This document shows positions 8,863-17,963 of a stretch of DNA of 64,000 nt, in pieces. Position numbers and translations under genes: made by a program. The stretch's first letter is position 1, and each line of letters starts with the position of its first letter. The stretch is taken from assembly GCA_041648175.1 (NCBI GenBank), contig JBAZPO010000012.1:66708-130707 (forward strand). The letters are read 5' to 3'. The notes beneath the pieces were generated by a model that ran no database searches, was not told the origin of the DNA, and worked only from the letters and a program-made list of their open reading frames with translations. Source of the stretch: Desulfobaccales bacterium (GTDB lineage: Bacteria > Desulfobacterota > Desulfobaccia > Desulfobaccales > 0-14-0-80-60-11).

Positions 8863-8994
8863 CAATGCTGTTCACTTAAGCATTGGCGATTTCTGATCGG
8901 CTGTAGGGGCGGGGTTTCCCCGCCCAACCCGTGGCACATTTAAGCCAGGGGCGGGGAGACCCCGCCCCTACAATTGTTTAAGTGAACAGCATTG
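8863..8994. mobile_element. MITE-like element with 17-bp inverted ends
   Basis: CAATGCTGTTCACTTAA at 8863-8879 is the exact reverse complement of the sequence at 8978-8994. The 132-bp element is flanked on both sides by CCCCTAAATC (8853-8862 and 8995-9004), a 10-bp direct repeat compatible with a target duplication. The inside is a GGGGCGGGG-type palindrome. There is no coding capacity, so movement would need a transposase supplied in trans. The flanks are themselves repeat-like, so the direct repeat could be older than the insertion. Confidence 0.6.
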
Positions 8995-9055
8995 CCCCTA
9001 AATCCCCCTTTTCAAAGGGGGACTTTCAAAGCACCCCACTCTGCTCTGAAAATGA

Positions 9056-9113
9056 ATCTCGTAGGGCGCGTCTTACGCGCCAAAAATGGTGCGTGAGACG
9101 CACCCTACTTTAA
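9056..9113. repeat. Tandem short inverted repeats
   Basis: A hairpin GGGCGCGTCTTACGCGCC is followed by a second near-copy GGTGCGTGAGACGCACC. This belongs to the dispersed GCGCACC/GGTGCGC family seen also near 58220-58250 and 59750-59780. The 8795-9248 gap between tsaE and the CBS gene holds this, the MITE-like element and an ACAGG-GAGACGCCTGT palindrome near 9209-9232, and nothing else that I can support. Confidence 0.5.
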
Positions 9114-9248
9114 TTTTCATGGTTTTGAGTGTTCCCTTGGAACATGAATGGCTCGTTAAGAAGGATCGGGAGATTTTCCCGAAATTGCGGTGAAGCCTGC
9201 TTCTGCACAGGAGAGACGCCTGTGCCACCAGGTGAGCGCAATTTCGCT

Positions 9249-9710
9249 TCACACGCCGGGTTCTTGGGCCATGGCCCGGACCAGGTCCATCTTGCCGATG
9301 ATGCCCACGAGCTTCGTCCCTTCCACTACCGGAATGGTGTGCACCTTTTGTTTGGCCATGAGGGCCGCGACCTTGGAAACCGGCGTGTCCGGGGCCACGG
9401 TGACGGGGTTCTCGGTCATACAGTCGCCCACCGTGGTGCCCAGCATTTTTTCCACTTTGTGAAAGAGGTGGGAGGGAATCTGGAGATAAATATGGAAGTC
9501 CAGGATGTTGATGGCAGGGGGCAACTCCAGGTCCCGGGCCCGCTCCACCAGGTCGCTCTGGGTGATGACCCCCACCAGGCGGCCGTCTTGGTCTACCACG
9601 GGCACGCCGCCGATTTTGCGGTTTTCCAACAGCTTGGACAACTCCGAGATGGAGGTCTCGGGGCCGACCGTGAGGACGTCAATGGTCATGATATTACGCG
9701 CTTGTAGCAT
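9249..9710 (-). CDS. Tandem CBS-domain protein
   Basis: Two CBS domains fill the 153-aa product: residues about 7-60 (IMTIDVLTVGPETSISEL, GGVPVVDQDGRLVGVIT) and about 95-150 (CMTENPVTVAPDTPVSKV, HTIPVVEGTKLVGII). Such stand-alone pairs bind adenine nucleotides and regulate partner proteins. The start at 9710 has GAGGAAG upstream and overlaps the end of nnrDE by 25 nt, so the two genes are translationally coupled. What it regulates cannot be told. Confidence 0.88.
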   Translation of the reverse strand: MLQARNIMTIDVLTVGPETSISELSKLLENRKIGGVPVVDQDGRLVGVITQSDLVERARDLELPPAINILDFHIYLQIPSHLFHKVEKMLGTTVGDCMTENPVTVAPDTPVSKVAALMAKQKVHTIPVVEGTKLVGIIGKMDLVRAMAQEPGV

Positions 9711-11281
9711 ATATCTTCCTCTGTCAGGGGTATTTGTCCCTGCATGAATTCTGCCAACATGGAGGGAAACACGGTTAACAAGTCGCCGGCGATCATCCCC
9801 CGGGGACCGTAGCGGCTGACAAAATAATCGGCGGCCAGGCCGTGGAGATAGACACCCAGGCGGGCCGCATCCCAGGGAGTCAGGCCCTGGGCCAGGAATC
9901 CGCCGATGAGGCCGGTGAGCACATCTCCTGTGCCGCCGCTGGCCAGGGCTGGATTGCCCGTGGGGTTGAGGCTGACACGGCCATCTGCTGCCGCCACCAG
10001 GGTCTGGACCCCTTTGAGCACCAGGGTAATGCCGAATTTAGCCGCGGTTTCCCGGGCCAGATCCAGACGCCGGGCCTGCACTTCCGGGACGGACAACCCC
10101 AGCAACCGGGCCATCTCGCCGGGGTGAGGGGTGAGCAGCCGGGGGCCCGCGGCGTCTTTTAAACAAGAACTATCCGCGGCCAGGTTGTTGATGCCGTCGG
10201 CGTCGATGACCATGGCCTGGGGTAAGTCATGGGCCAGCCGGCAGACCAGTTCCCGGGTCTCCGGGTGGGTGCCCAGACCCGGCCCGATAGCCAGGGTAAA
10301 ATTCTCCCCCAGGAAATCCCGGATCGGCCCCAAGGCCGTTTTTCCCAAGGCCCGGACGCCCACGGCCTCGGGCAGGGGCACGGTCATGGCTTCGGTGAGC
10401 TTCACCTCCATAATATCGTTGAGGCTGGCTGGAATCCCAAGGGTTACCAGCCCGGCCCCGGCCCGGAGTGCGGCCTCGGACGACAGGGTGGCAGCCCCGG
10501 TTTTGCCCTCAGAGCCCGCCAGAACCAGGAGATGTCCGAAGGTCCCTTTGTTGCTGCCGAAGGGCCGGGACGGTAAGAGCGCCCGCAGGTCCGAGGCCTC
10601 GGCCAGTTCCAGGTTCACGTCCCGGGCAAGATCCGGCGGAATGCTGATATCCACCTGCCAGAGGCGGCCCACATAATCCCGGCCCGGCGGCACGATTTGG
10701 CCCAGTTTGGGCCAGCCGTAGGTCACGGTGACGTGAGCTTTCAGGGCCACCCCCAGCACCTCGCCGGTATCGGCGGAAAGCCCGGTGGGGATATCCACCG
10801 CCAACACCGGCGCCCGCAGGTGATTGAGGCGCTCGATCAAATCGGCCATTAAGCCTTGGACCGGGGAGTTGAGGCCGGTGCCCAAAAGCGCGTCCACGAT
10901 GAGGCCGGCTTTGGCCAGGCGATGGATGACGGGGTTTAAGTCGGCATCGGTGAGGACTTCTTCGACCATAACCCCCAGGTGAGCCAGAATATCCAGGTTA
11001 ACCCGGGCATCGCCGCGCACCTGAGCCCGCTCCCCCAAAAGAAATACGGCCACCGGGAGGCCGGCATTGGCCAGGCAGCGGGCCACGACAAAGCCGTCGC
11101 CGCCGTTGTTGCCTCGTCCGGCCACCACCGCCACTTCCCCCTCAAGGGCAGGAAATTCCCGCCTAAGAATCTGGTAGGTGGTCCGCCCGGCATTTTCCAT
11201 GAGGACCAGGGAAGGGATGCCAATATCCTGGATGGCCCGGCGGTCCAACTCCCGCATCTGGGATGCCGTCACGAGTTTCAT
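9686..11281 (-). CDS. nnr: Bifunctional NAD(P)H-hydrate epimerase/dehydratase
   Basis: Metabolite-repair enzyme that restores damaged NAD(P)H hydrates. The N-terminal YjeF_N epimerase domain (about 1-215) shows GRGNNGGDGFVVAR and AVDIPTGLSADTG. The C-terminal ribokinase-like dehydratase domain (about 230-510) has GSEGKTGAATLSSEAALRAGAG, LTPHPGEMARLLG and the catalytic-type NPALASGGTGDVLTGLIGG. The length of 531 aa is standard for the fused form. A weak RBS (AAGG) precedes the ATG at 11281. The last codons overlap the CBS gene. Confidence 0.94.
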   Translation of the reverse strand: MKLVTASQMRELDRRAIQDIGIPSLVLMENAGRTTYQILRREFPALEGEVAVVAGRGNNGGDGFVVARCLANAGLPVAVFLLGERAQVRGDARVNLDILAHLGVMVEEVLTDADLNPVIHRLAKAGLIVDALLGTGLNSPVQGLMADLIERLNHLRAPVLAVDIPTGLSADTGEVLGVALKAHVTVTYGWPKLGQIVPPGRDYVGRLWQVDISIPPDLARDVNLELAEASDLRALLPSRPFGSNKGTFGHLLVLAGSEGKTGAATLSSEAALRAGAGLVTLGIPASLNDIMEVKLTEAMTVPLPEAVGVRALGKTALGPIRDFLGENFTLAIGPGLGTHPETRELVCRLAHDLPQAMVIDADGINNLAADSSCLKDAAGPRLLTPHPGEMARLLGLSVPEVQARRLDLARETAAKFGITLVLKGVQTLVAAADGRVSLNPTGNPALASGGTGDVLTGLIGGFLAQGLTPWDAARLGVYLHGLAADYFVSRYGPRGMIAGDLLTVFPSMLAEFMQGQIPLTEEDICYKRVIS

Positions 11282-11347
11282 GTTTTAACCTTGGCTTGAA
11301 TTTTGGGTTTTAAGATAACACAGCGGTGGGGGTAAATCCAGGTTTGG

Positions 11348-11560
11348 GAGGTAGTTGTCAGCTTTCAGCCAATACAGGGAATTGCAGAAAATGGAGGTAT
11401 GGAGAGGTGAAAAACTGCCTCGCAACAACCCGTATCTTCAATACAGTCGCTACGCCTAGACCATGCACAGGCGAGACGCCTGTGCCACCAATTCTGAGTA
11501 AGATGCACCTGGAGCGATTCATTTTTTTTCCTGGCTGAAAGCTGAAGGCTGACCGCTGAT
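11348..11560. repeat. Intergenic repeat cluster bounded by CAGCTTTCAGCC inverts
   Basis: The 390-bp gap between nnr and hisH contains GTCAGCTTTCAGCC near 11348 and its inverse GGCTGAAAGCTGA near 11534. The palindrome ACAGGCGAGACGCCTGTGCC sits at about 11466-11485 and is shared with 9209-9232 and 18990-19010. Similar CAGCTTTCAGC strings occur at 16663-16695. I see no gene here; the short frames across it look like chance. Confidence 0.5.
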
Positions 11561-11671
11561 AGCTTCTTCATGAAAAGACGGCCCGGCGCGGGGGATAATC
11601 ATGTTGACGCAGGGCTTTTGGATTGATAAATTTTACAGTGTAGAAATCGTCTGTTCAATATCAAGGCAACT

Positions 11672-12292
11672 GTGATCATCATCATCGATTATCATGCCGG
11701 CAACCTCACCAGCGTGGTCCGGTCTTTCAAGGCCCTGGGGGTGGAGGGCACGGTGACCCGGGACCCGGCGGTGGTGGCAATGGCGAGCCGCGTCGTTTTT
11801 CCAGGGGTCGGAGCGGCCGGCAAGGCTATGGCGACGCTTAAGGAATTGGGTCTGGATCAGGCCCTGCGCCAGAGTTTTGCCCGGGGCATTCCCATCCTGG
11901 GTATCTGTTTGGGGGCGCAAATCATCCTAGAGGCCAGTGACGAAAACGACACCACCTGCCTGGGCCTGCTGCCAGGCCGCACCCGGTTACTACCCAAAAC
12001 CGAGAATCTGAAGATCCCCCACATGGGCTGGAACCGAGTGCGCTTTCTCAAGGATCACCCGGTATTTAAGAATTTACCGCAAGGCGCCGAATACTATTTT
12101 GTGCACAGCTACTATCCGAACCCGGCTCAGGCGAACATGGTTCTGGGCGTGACAGATCACGGCGGGGAATTTCCCAGCGCCATTGGTTGGCGCAACCTGG
12201 TGGCAACTCAGTTTCACCCGGAGAAAAGCGGCCGCTTTGGGCTACAGATCCTCGAAAACTTCCTGGCCTGGGACGGTTTAAGTGCTGAGTAA
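11672..12292 (+). CDS. hisH: Imidazole glycerol phosphate synthase subunit HisH
   Basis: Glutamine amidotransferase subunit that feeds ammonia to HisF in histidine synthesis. The oxyanion and nucleophile motif GICLGAQ puts the catalytic Cys at about residue 79, and the His-Glu pair is in QFHPEKSG near the end. The start is GTG at 11672, giving the canonical beginning IIIIDYHAGNL. It overlaps hisF by 11 nt. No other his genes are adjacent, so this is a split pathway. Confidence 0.93.
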   Translation: MIIIIDYHAGNLTSVVRSFKALGVEGTVTRDPAVVAMASRVVFPGVGAAGKAMATLKELGLDQALRQSFARGIPILGICLGAQIILEASDENDTTCLGLLPGRTRLLPKTENLKIPHMGWNRVRFLKDHPVFKNLPQGAEYYFVHSYYPNPAQANMVLGVTDHGGEFPSAIGWRNLVATQFHPEKSGRFGLQILENFLAWDGLSAE

Positions 12293-13061
12293 ACGGATCA
12301 TTCCCTGCCTGGACGTCCGGGATGGCCGGACCACCAAGGGCATAAAATTTAAGAACAATGTGGATATCGGCGATCCGGTGGCCATGGCCCGGCTCTACTA
12401 TGAAGCCGGGGCCGATGAACTGGTGTTCTACGATATTACCGCTTCCAGTGACCGCCGCAACATCATGATCGATGTGGTGAGGCGTGTGGCCGCGGAGATC
12501 CTCATCCCCTTTTCGGTGGGGGGCGGTATCCGTAATTTGGGCGATATGCGGGACGTGCTCCTGGCCGGGGCCGAAAAGGTGAGCGTCAACAGCGCCGCCA
12601 TTCTTGACCCCCCGCTGATTACCAAAGGGGCCGAGGCCTTCGGCAGCCAGTGCATTGTTTTAGGCATGGATGTAAAGAAGGTCACCCCCTCCCCTACCAT
12701 CCCTTCGGGGTATGAAATGGTGATTCACGGCGGGCGCACCCCCATGGGGATCGATGCCCTCTGGTGGGCCCAGGAAGCGGTTCGGCTGGGGGCCGGGGAG
12801 ATTTGCCTCAACTCCATCGATGCTGACGGCACCCAGGCGGGTTATGAGCTGACTCTCACCCGGATGATCTCGGAGGCCGTGCCCATTCCGGTGATAGCTT
12901 CAGGCGGCGCCGGCACTCCCGACCACCTCCGGGAGGTTCTCACTGAGGGACGGGCGGATGCGGCGCTCATTGCTTCCATGGTCCATTACGGCACCTATAC
13001 TATTGCGGGCATTAAAGAGTATCTGAACCAGCACCATATCCCCGTTCGCCTGGTCTGGTAA
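12282..13061 (+). CDS. hisF: Imidazole glycerol phosphate synthase subunit HisF
   Basis: Cyclase half of IGP synthase, a TIM barrel that turns PRFAR plus ammonia into IGP and AICAR. The catalytic Asp is in CLDVRDG (about residue 11) and a second acidic residue lies in LGMDVKK. The phosphate sites are SVGGGIR and ASGGAGT. The start is GTG at 12282 (LSKRIIPCLD follows). The length of 259 aa is normal. It is translated with hisH through the 11-nt overlap, and the next gene, a sigma factor, begins 24 nt later. Confidence 0.95.
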   Translation: MLSKRIIPCLDVRDGRTTKGIKFKNNVDIGDPVAMARLYYEAGADELVFYDITASSDRRNIMIDVVRRVAAEILIPFSVGGGIRNLGDMRDVLLAGAEKVSVNSAAILDPPLITKGAEAFGSQCIVLGMDVKKVTPSPTIPSGYEMVIHGGRTPMGIDALWWAQEAVRLGAGEICLNSIDADGTQAGYELTLTRMISEAVPIPVIASGGAGTPDHLREVLTEGRADAALIASMVHYGTYTIAGIKEYLNQHHIPVRLVW

Positions 13062-13085
13062 GAGCCTTAACCTGACCCAAGAAGG

Positions 13086-14069
13086 ATGCCATTGAAAGAT
13101 CAGTTCGACAGGAACTTTGCTGAACAGCCGGAAGAGCTGCCAGAGATTCTAGAGCCCGAGATCGAAGCGGACCATGAAGAAGAAGCTGAAGCAGCTTTAC
13201 CGATCCCCAGCGATCTCGACCTGGTGCAACGCTACATCAGGGAGGCCAACCGGTTTGCCCTGCTGACCCCGGAGGAGGAAAAAGCCCTCACCACTTTTTT
13301 CCATGAGAGCGGCGATAAGGAAACCGGCTCCCGGCTAATCACCAGTAACCTGAGGCTGGTGATCAAGATTGCCCTGGAGTTCCAGAAATACTGGATGAAA
13401 AACTTGCTGGACCTGATCCAGGAAGGCAACATCGGTCTCATGCACGCCATCAAGAAGTTCGACCCCTACCGGGGCATCAAGCTGTCCTATTATGCTTCCT
13501 TCTGGATTAAGGCGTACATCCTCAAGTTCATCATGGATAACTGGAAGCTGGTGAAGATCGGCACTACCCAGTCCCAGCGCAAACTTTTTTACAACTTGAA
13601 GCGGGAAAAAGAGAAGCTTCGGGCCCAGGGATTTGAGCCGGGCCCCAAACTCCTGGCCGACGCCTTGAACGTGCGGGAGGAAGAAGTTATCGAGATGGAC
13701 CAGCGCCTGGGAGGATGGGAGCTGTCCCTGGACGCGCCTTTAAAAGACGGGTCCGACGAGTATCACAAGAATTTCTTGCCGGCCACCGACCCCCACGTGG
13801 AAGAAGTGTTGGCCCAAGCGGAATTGAAAGGTATGTTCCGCCGGAAGTTGGAAGAGTTTCGCCACGAACTTAATGAGAAAGAACTGGATATTTTGGACCT
13901 GCGCCTGTTGGCTGAAAAGCCCATGACCTTGCAGGAGATCGGGGCTCGCCACCACATCTCCCGGGAGCGGGTGCGTCAGATCGAAGACCGCCTCATTAAA
14001 AGATTGCGGCAGCATCTCAAGAATGAAATCGCTGATTGGGAAGATTATCGGACCCCTATAGGAGATTAG
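13086..14069 (+). CDS. rpoH: RNA polymerase sigma factor RpoH-like (sigma-32 family)
   Basis: Alternative sigma factor. After an acidic N-terminal tail of about 40 residues come region 1.2/2 (DLVQRYIREANRF, LVIKIALEF, NLLDLIQEGNIGLMHAIKKFDP, GIKLSYYASFWIKAYI), region 3, and region 4 with an HTH (TLQEIGARHHISRERVRQIE). The extended QRKLFYNLK box after region 2.4 resembles the RpoH box, which supports a heat-shock type. A start ATG with AAGAAGG upstream lies 24 nt after hisF, so read-through from hisF is possible. The 327-aa length is longer than E. coli RpoH because of the acidic tail. Confidence 0.88.
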   Translation: MPLKDQFDRNFAEQPEELPEILEPEIEADHEEEAEAALPIPSDLDLVQRYIREANRFALLTPEEEKALTTFFHESGDKETGSRLITSNLRLVIKIALEFQKYWMKNLLDLIQEGNIGLMHAIKKFDPYRGIKLSYYASFWIKAYILKFIMDNWKLVKIGTTQSQRKLFYNLKREKEKLRAQGFEPGPKLLADALNVREEEVIEMDQRLGGWELSLDAPLKDGSDEYHKNFLPATDPHVEEVLAQAELKGMFRRKLEEFRHELNEKELDILDLRLLAEKPMTLQEIGARHHISRERVRQIEDRLIKRLRQHLKNEIADWEDYRTPIGD

Positions 14070-14112
14070 GTTCCTTTGGGGGCATCTCCTGGAAAAATTT
14101 ATAGAATATCCA

Positions 14113-15876
14113 ATGTCAAAAGTGATCGGTTTTTTATCTAGTAATAAATCCTGGCTGCGGCTGCGGCCTTGGGGGATTCTGGGGCTGTGCGTGTGCCTGA
14201 TGACGGGCTGCGCCTCCCTGGGCAAAGTGACAGCCCTGGCGACCGGAGGCGGAACATCGCCGGAAACGTCGAAGAGTCAGTCATATTATCACTTTCTCAA
14301 GGCCCAACAACTGCTGGTGGCCGATGACGTGGCCGGGGCCATCCAGGAATATAAGATAGCCCTGGAAAATGATCCTGATTCTCCGTACCTGGAGATGGAG
14401 CTGGCCGCCCTCTACCAACGCCAGGGTGATGTCAAAGAAGCCCTGGCCCATGCCCAAAAATCCATCCAATTAGACCCCAAACAGCAAGAAGCCTATTTCC
14501 TCCTGGCCGGCCTCCACGTGGGTCTGAACCAGTTGGATGATGCTACCCGGGAATACGAGCGTATTTTGCGGTTAGATCCGGATAACCGGGAAGCCCGTCT
14601 CTTTTTAGCCACCCTCTATGCCCAGCAGCGGCGCTATCCCCAAGCCATTCATGCCATCCAGGAACTTTTGCGGTTGGACCCCCAACTGGTAGTGGGTTAC
14701 TACTATCTGGGGCGCATCTACCTGGAAACTGATCGTCTGGCGGATGCGAAAAAGGAATTCATGCGGGTCCTCACCATGGATCCCCAATTCGTGCCGGCGA
14801 TGTTCGATCTGGGGTCCACCCTGGAGCGGGAGCGCCAGTACAGCCGCGCCCTGGCCATATATCGCCGCATCATCAACCTGCAACCCCGCAATAGCCGGGC
14901 CTGGGCCAGTATCGGCCGCCTGTATCTGATCATGAACCGTTACGGTGAGGCCCAGAAGGTCTTTCATAAAATCCAAGACCTGGAGAAGAATGACCCGGCC
15001 ACAAATTTTAACATCGCCCTTATCTGCCTGGAGCAGAAGCTGCCGGACGACGCCATCCGGCTCTTCCGCCCACTCTTGAGCCACCCCCGCTACGAAAATC
15101 GGGCTCGCTATTTCATCGGCATGGCCATGGAGGAAAAGGGTGATCTGAAGGCGGCTATCCGTGAATACCAACTGGTAGAGCGGCATTCCGAACATTTCGT
15201 CCAGTCCCGGCTGCGGATGGCTTACCTCAATTTTCAGATGGGCGACAAAGAAAAGGCCCGGCAGATCCTCAATGAACTTCAGACCCTGGCCCCCAATCAG
15301 GAAGAGGTTTATCTTACCAAGTCTTACTTTTTTGAAGAAGATAACCAGTGGGACCGAGCCATCCAAGCCCTCAAGGCAGGGCTCGACAAGGTGGAGCGGC
15401 CGGCGGAAATTCATTTCCGTTTGGCGGTGCTCTATGAAAAACAGAATAAGCGCGACGACAGTATCGAACAGATCAAGAAAGTCCTGGAATTGGACCCCAA
15501 CAATCCCGATGCCCAAAATTTTCTCGGTTACACCTATGCCGAGAAGGGCATAAATCTCGATGAGGCGGAACGGTTGATCCGAGAGGCCTTGCGGGCCAAA
15601 CCCAACAGCGGCCAGATCATTGACAGCCTGGGGTGGGTCTTGTATAAGAAGGGCCAATATGCCAAAGCGGTGGCCGAGCTGGAGCGGGCTCACCACATCA
15701 TGCCTCAGGACAGCACCGTGGCAGAACATTTAGGGGATGCCTATTTCCAGCAGAAGCGTTACCGGGATGCCTTGCGTATCTATCGTCGGGCCCTGGCCAT
15801 GGAGAATGCCAACAAATCTGAATTGAACAAAAAAATTAATCAGTTGGAAACTCTCCTGAAGGAACGAGCCCATTGA
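14113..15876 (+). CDS. TPR-rich lipoprotein
   Basis: A signal peptide ending in lipobox LMTGC (Cys about 33) is followed by about 14 tetratricopeptide repeats spanning the rest of the 587 residues, for example DVAGAIQEYKIALENDPDSP and QLDDATREYERILRLDPDN. It is expected to be anchored to a membrane facing the periplasm and to act as a scaffold. The stop overlaps the start of the next lipoprotein gene by 4 nt, which suggests one outer-membrane assembly or transport unit. Confidence 0.85.
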   Translation: MSKVIGFLSSNKSWLRLRPWGILGLCVCLMTGCASLGKVTALATGGGTSPETSKSQSYYHFLKAQQLLVADDVAGAIQEYKIALENDPDSPYLEMELAALYQRQGDVKEALAHAQKSIQLDPKQQEAYFLLAGLHVGLNQLDDATREYERILRLDPDNREARLFLATLYAQQRRYPQAIHAIQELLRLDPQLVVGYYYLGRIYLETDRLADAKKEFMRVLTMDPQFVPAMFDLGSTLERERQYSRALAIYRRIINLQPRNSRAWASIGRLYLIMNRYGEAQKVFHKIQDLEKNDPATNFNIALICLEQKLPDDAIRLFRPLLSHPRYENRARYFIGMAMEEKGDLKAAIREYQLVERHSEHFVQSRLRMAYLNFQMGDKEKARQILNELQTLAPNQEEVYLTKSYFFEEDNQWDRAIQALKAGLDKVERPAEIHFRLAVLYEKQNKRDDSIEQIKKVLELDPNNPDAQNFLGYTYAEKGINLDEAERLIREALRAKPNSGQIIDSLGWVLYKKGQYAKAVAELERAHHIMPQDSTVAEHLGDAYFQQKRYRDALRIYRRALAMENANKSELNKKINQLETLLKERAH

Positions 15877-16658
15877 AGCGGAACCTCTTCTGGCCGGCGT
15901 TGCTGATTCTCCTCCTGCTGGGGGGGTGCCGGGCTCTGCCGCCGTCTCCGCCGCCGGTGACGGGAATCTCCTCTGAAGAGTTACTCTTGCGCCTCAGGTC
16001 CCGGCAGCAGCACGTCCAGTCCTTTCAGGCTAAAGGCCGTATCACCTATTTGTCCCCCAAGCAGAATTATTCGGGCACGGCCCTGCTCATCGGTCGCCTG
16101 CCAGCCAGTCTTAAGGTGAATATCCTGGATTTCCTGGGCCGCACCATCTTAAGCTTCGCCACGGACGGCACCGAAGTCAAGATACTGTCCCCCCATGAAA
16201 ACAAGCTCTTGCGCGGCCCGGCCACTCCCGGGAATTTGGCCGCGTTCATTCCCCCCACGGTCAGTCTGCCTCAGACCTTGCGCCTGCTGGTAGGAGCCTT
16301 GCCTTTAAGCCCCGGCCCCCCGGACCGCTTTGACTACGAGAGCGCCACGGGCCGCTACCGGCTGGAATGGGGCCAGGGCGGCAAACTTCAGGAACGTCTC
16401 TGGGTAGATGCTCAGGGGCTCTATCCGGTGGCCGAGGAGTGGTTCGGCGGCGCGGCAGAACCGCGTTTTACGGCGGAACTTGCCGACTTCGGCGCCTTGA
16501 CCCCCGATCTCCCCGAAAAAATTACCCTGAAGACCACCACGCCGAAGATGGAACTGCGCCTGGTCTATCGAGACCTCAAGCTCAATCCGCCTTTAACCCC
16601 GGCCGAGTTAACCCTGACGCCGCCGCCCGGCGTGACTGAGGTTTCCTTGGGGAAGTAG
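15873..16658 (+). CDS. DUF4292/LolB-like outer membrane lipoprotein
   Basis: Signal peptide with lipobox LGGC and a Pro-rich start to the mature part. The beta-strand-rich body (RQQHVQSFQAKGRITYLSP, LKVNILDFLGR, ATDGTEVKILSP) fits DUF4292, which resembles LolB, the receptor that inserts lipoproteins in the outer membrane. The start is TTG at 15873, overlapping the TPR gene stop by 4 nt. Coupling with a TPR lipoprotein is common in deltaproteobacteria; function is inferred from fold similarity. Confidence 0.8.
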   Translation: MKRNLFWPALLILLLLGGCRALPPSPPPVTGISSEELLLRLRSRQQHVQSFQAKGRITYLSPKQNYSGTALLIGRLPASLKVNILDFLGRTILSFATDGTEVKILSPHENKLLRGPATPGNLAAFIPPTVSLPQTLRLLVGALPLSPGPPDRFDYESATGRYRLEWGQGGKLQERLWVDAQGLYPVAEEWFGGAAEPRFTAELADFGALTPDLPEKITLKTTTPKMELRLVYRDLKLNPPLTPAELTLTPPPGVTEVSLGK

Positions 16659-16737
16659 GTGGCTTTCAGCGGTCAGCCGTCAGCTTTCAGCTAAAGAACC
16701 AAATGGCCAGGAGCAATATCTTGCTTCAATCTTTATC

Positions 16738-16780
16738 CCCTCTCCCCCAATGGGGGAGAGGGTTAGGGTGAGGGGGAAGT
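16738..16780. repeat. Palindromic intergenic repeat (CCCTCTCCCC family)
   Basis: CCCCTCTCCCCC, a short AAT loop and GGGGGAGAGGG form a hairpin, followed by TTAGGGTGAGGGGG. It is the same family as 1699-1741. Confidence 0.55.
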
Positions 16781-16815
16781 AATCTTCTTTCAAGCAATTA
16801 AAGGCTTATAACTTT

Positions 16816-17286
16816 ATGAAATTCCTGGTGGATCAGCCTCTGGGCGGCTTGGCCAAGTGGCTGCGCTTTTGCGGCTTTGACGCCAGCCTGGTGCGCCTGG
16901 CCGCGGATCAGCCTCAGGGCTGGCCACCGCCCCAACCCCAGATTCACATTTTGACTCGCCAGAAAAATTGCGAACGCCTCAAGCGCCCCGACCTTCTGGT
17001 CCTGGCCGCGGGTGAGCCCGAAGCCCAGTTGGAAGAGGTCATGCGGCGCCTGCACATCTCGCCCCGCCACCTCAACCCCTTGAGCCGCTGTAGCCACTGC
17101 AACGAGCCCTTAATCCCGCTCGACCGGGATCTGGTCCAAGGCCGGGTTCCAGAGCATGTCTTCCATTACCAACGGCAGTTCTCGGAGTGCCCCCGGTGTC
17201 ACCGGGTCTATTGGCCCGGCAGCCACATCAGGGGCATCACCAAAACCCTGCGGGAGAAGCTGGAAAAATTAGCCACCGAGACTTGA
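16816..17286 (+). CDS. Mut7-C RNase-domain protein
   Basis: The N-terminal part (MKFLVDQPLGGLAKWLRFCGFD) is the PIN-like core with its conserved Asp. The C-terminal half carries two zinc pairs, CSHCN near residue 95 and CPRCHRVYWPGSH near 132, as in Mut7-C proteins. Members are thought to be RNases, but activity is shown for few. The start is ATG at 16816, 150 nt after the DUF4292 gene. The length of 156 aa is typical. Confidence 0.85.
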   Translation: MKFLVDQPLGGLAKWLRFCGFDASLVRLAADQPQGWPPPQPQIHILTRQKNCERLKRPDLLVLAAGEPEAQLEEVMRRLHISPRHLNPLSRCSHCNEPLIPLDRDLVQGRVPEHVFHYQRQFSECPRCHRVYWPGSHIRGITKTLREKLEKLATET

Positions 17287-17482
17287 GGGAGAACCGTATG
17301 GTTTCATGAGGAAATTTTCCTATTTTCCTTAGTGGCTTGGCTTGCACCTGAATCAACAATTCTTATATTAAATTCAGTTTGATGCCCGGATTTAGTCAGG
17401 AGGCCTCACCACCTTCGCTTAAGCCCGCAGAGTTCCAGATGATTCTGGGTCATCCACCACCACCGTGCCGCAGGAGGTGTCT

Positions 17483-17863
17483 ATGAATGGGGACTTGAAG
17501 GAAAAGGCCGCCACCGGTCTCAAAAAAACTTGGTGCAGCTCCTGGACTTTCGCGCTCAATACCGGGCGACGGATCAAGATTCTGGGTCGTAAAGGGCTGA
17601 GGTATTGGCAGCAGAGAAAAATTAATAAGGCCATGGCGGCGTTGGGGGTCAAAACCTTTCAGGCCCTGGAGCGGGGGGAGGGCAACCCCTTGGTCGCGCC
17701 CGAAGTCAATGCCGCGGTGCAAAAAGCCAAGGATTTGAAGTACGTTAGAGAAAAGAACGAGCTAGCCATCCAGGCTATCCGGGAAAGGATTCAGTCGTCG
17801 TGCGTCTTTGCCACCCCCGACCAGCCGGGCGCCATGGAAGAAAATCCTGAAGTGCCAAGTTGA
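17483..17863 (+). CDS. Hypothetical basic protein
   Basis: The 126-aa frame starts at ATG 17483 with GGAGG 6-7 nt upstream; a longer start at GTG 17465 is less likely. The N-half is basic (LKKTWCSS, RRIKILGRKGLRYWQQRKINKAM) and the middle is helical with a Gly-rich loop. The C-terminus is proline-rich. There is no signal peptide or known motif. I do not recognise the family, but the RBS and coherent codon use make a real gene likely. Confidence 0.6.
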   Translation: MNGDLKEKAATGLKKTWCSSWTFALNTGRRIKILGRKGLRYWQQRKINKAMAALGVKTFQALERGEGNPLVAPEVNAAVQKAKDLKYVREKNELAIQAIRERIQSSCVFATPDQPGAMEENPEVPS

Positions 17864-17924
17864 GAAAAGCGGTCAGCAGTTAGGGGGCAGCAAGAATTAG
17901 AAAATTGATGAACGCCGTCAAAAT

Positions 17925-17953
17925 GTAGGGACGGGTTTTAAACCCGCCCCTAC
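17925..17953. repeat. Palindromic repeat between convergent genes
   Basis: GTAGGGACGGGTTT and AAACCCGCCCCTAC form a hairpin between a plus-strand and a minus-strand gene. It could end transcription from either side, although there is no T-run. Confidence 0.45.
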
Positions 17954-17963
17954 AGTCTTCCCT

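Noticed and set aside
11672..13061. hisH-hisF as a sugar-biosynthesis pair
   Set aside because: Both look like ordinary histidine-pathway enzymes, and no amidated-sugar genes are near.
14605..15729. 374-aa minus-strand frame in the TPR gene
   Set aside because: Shadow frame of a repeat protein, rich in Gln/Leu/Gly, with no family features.
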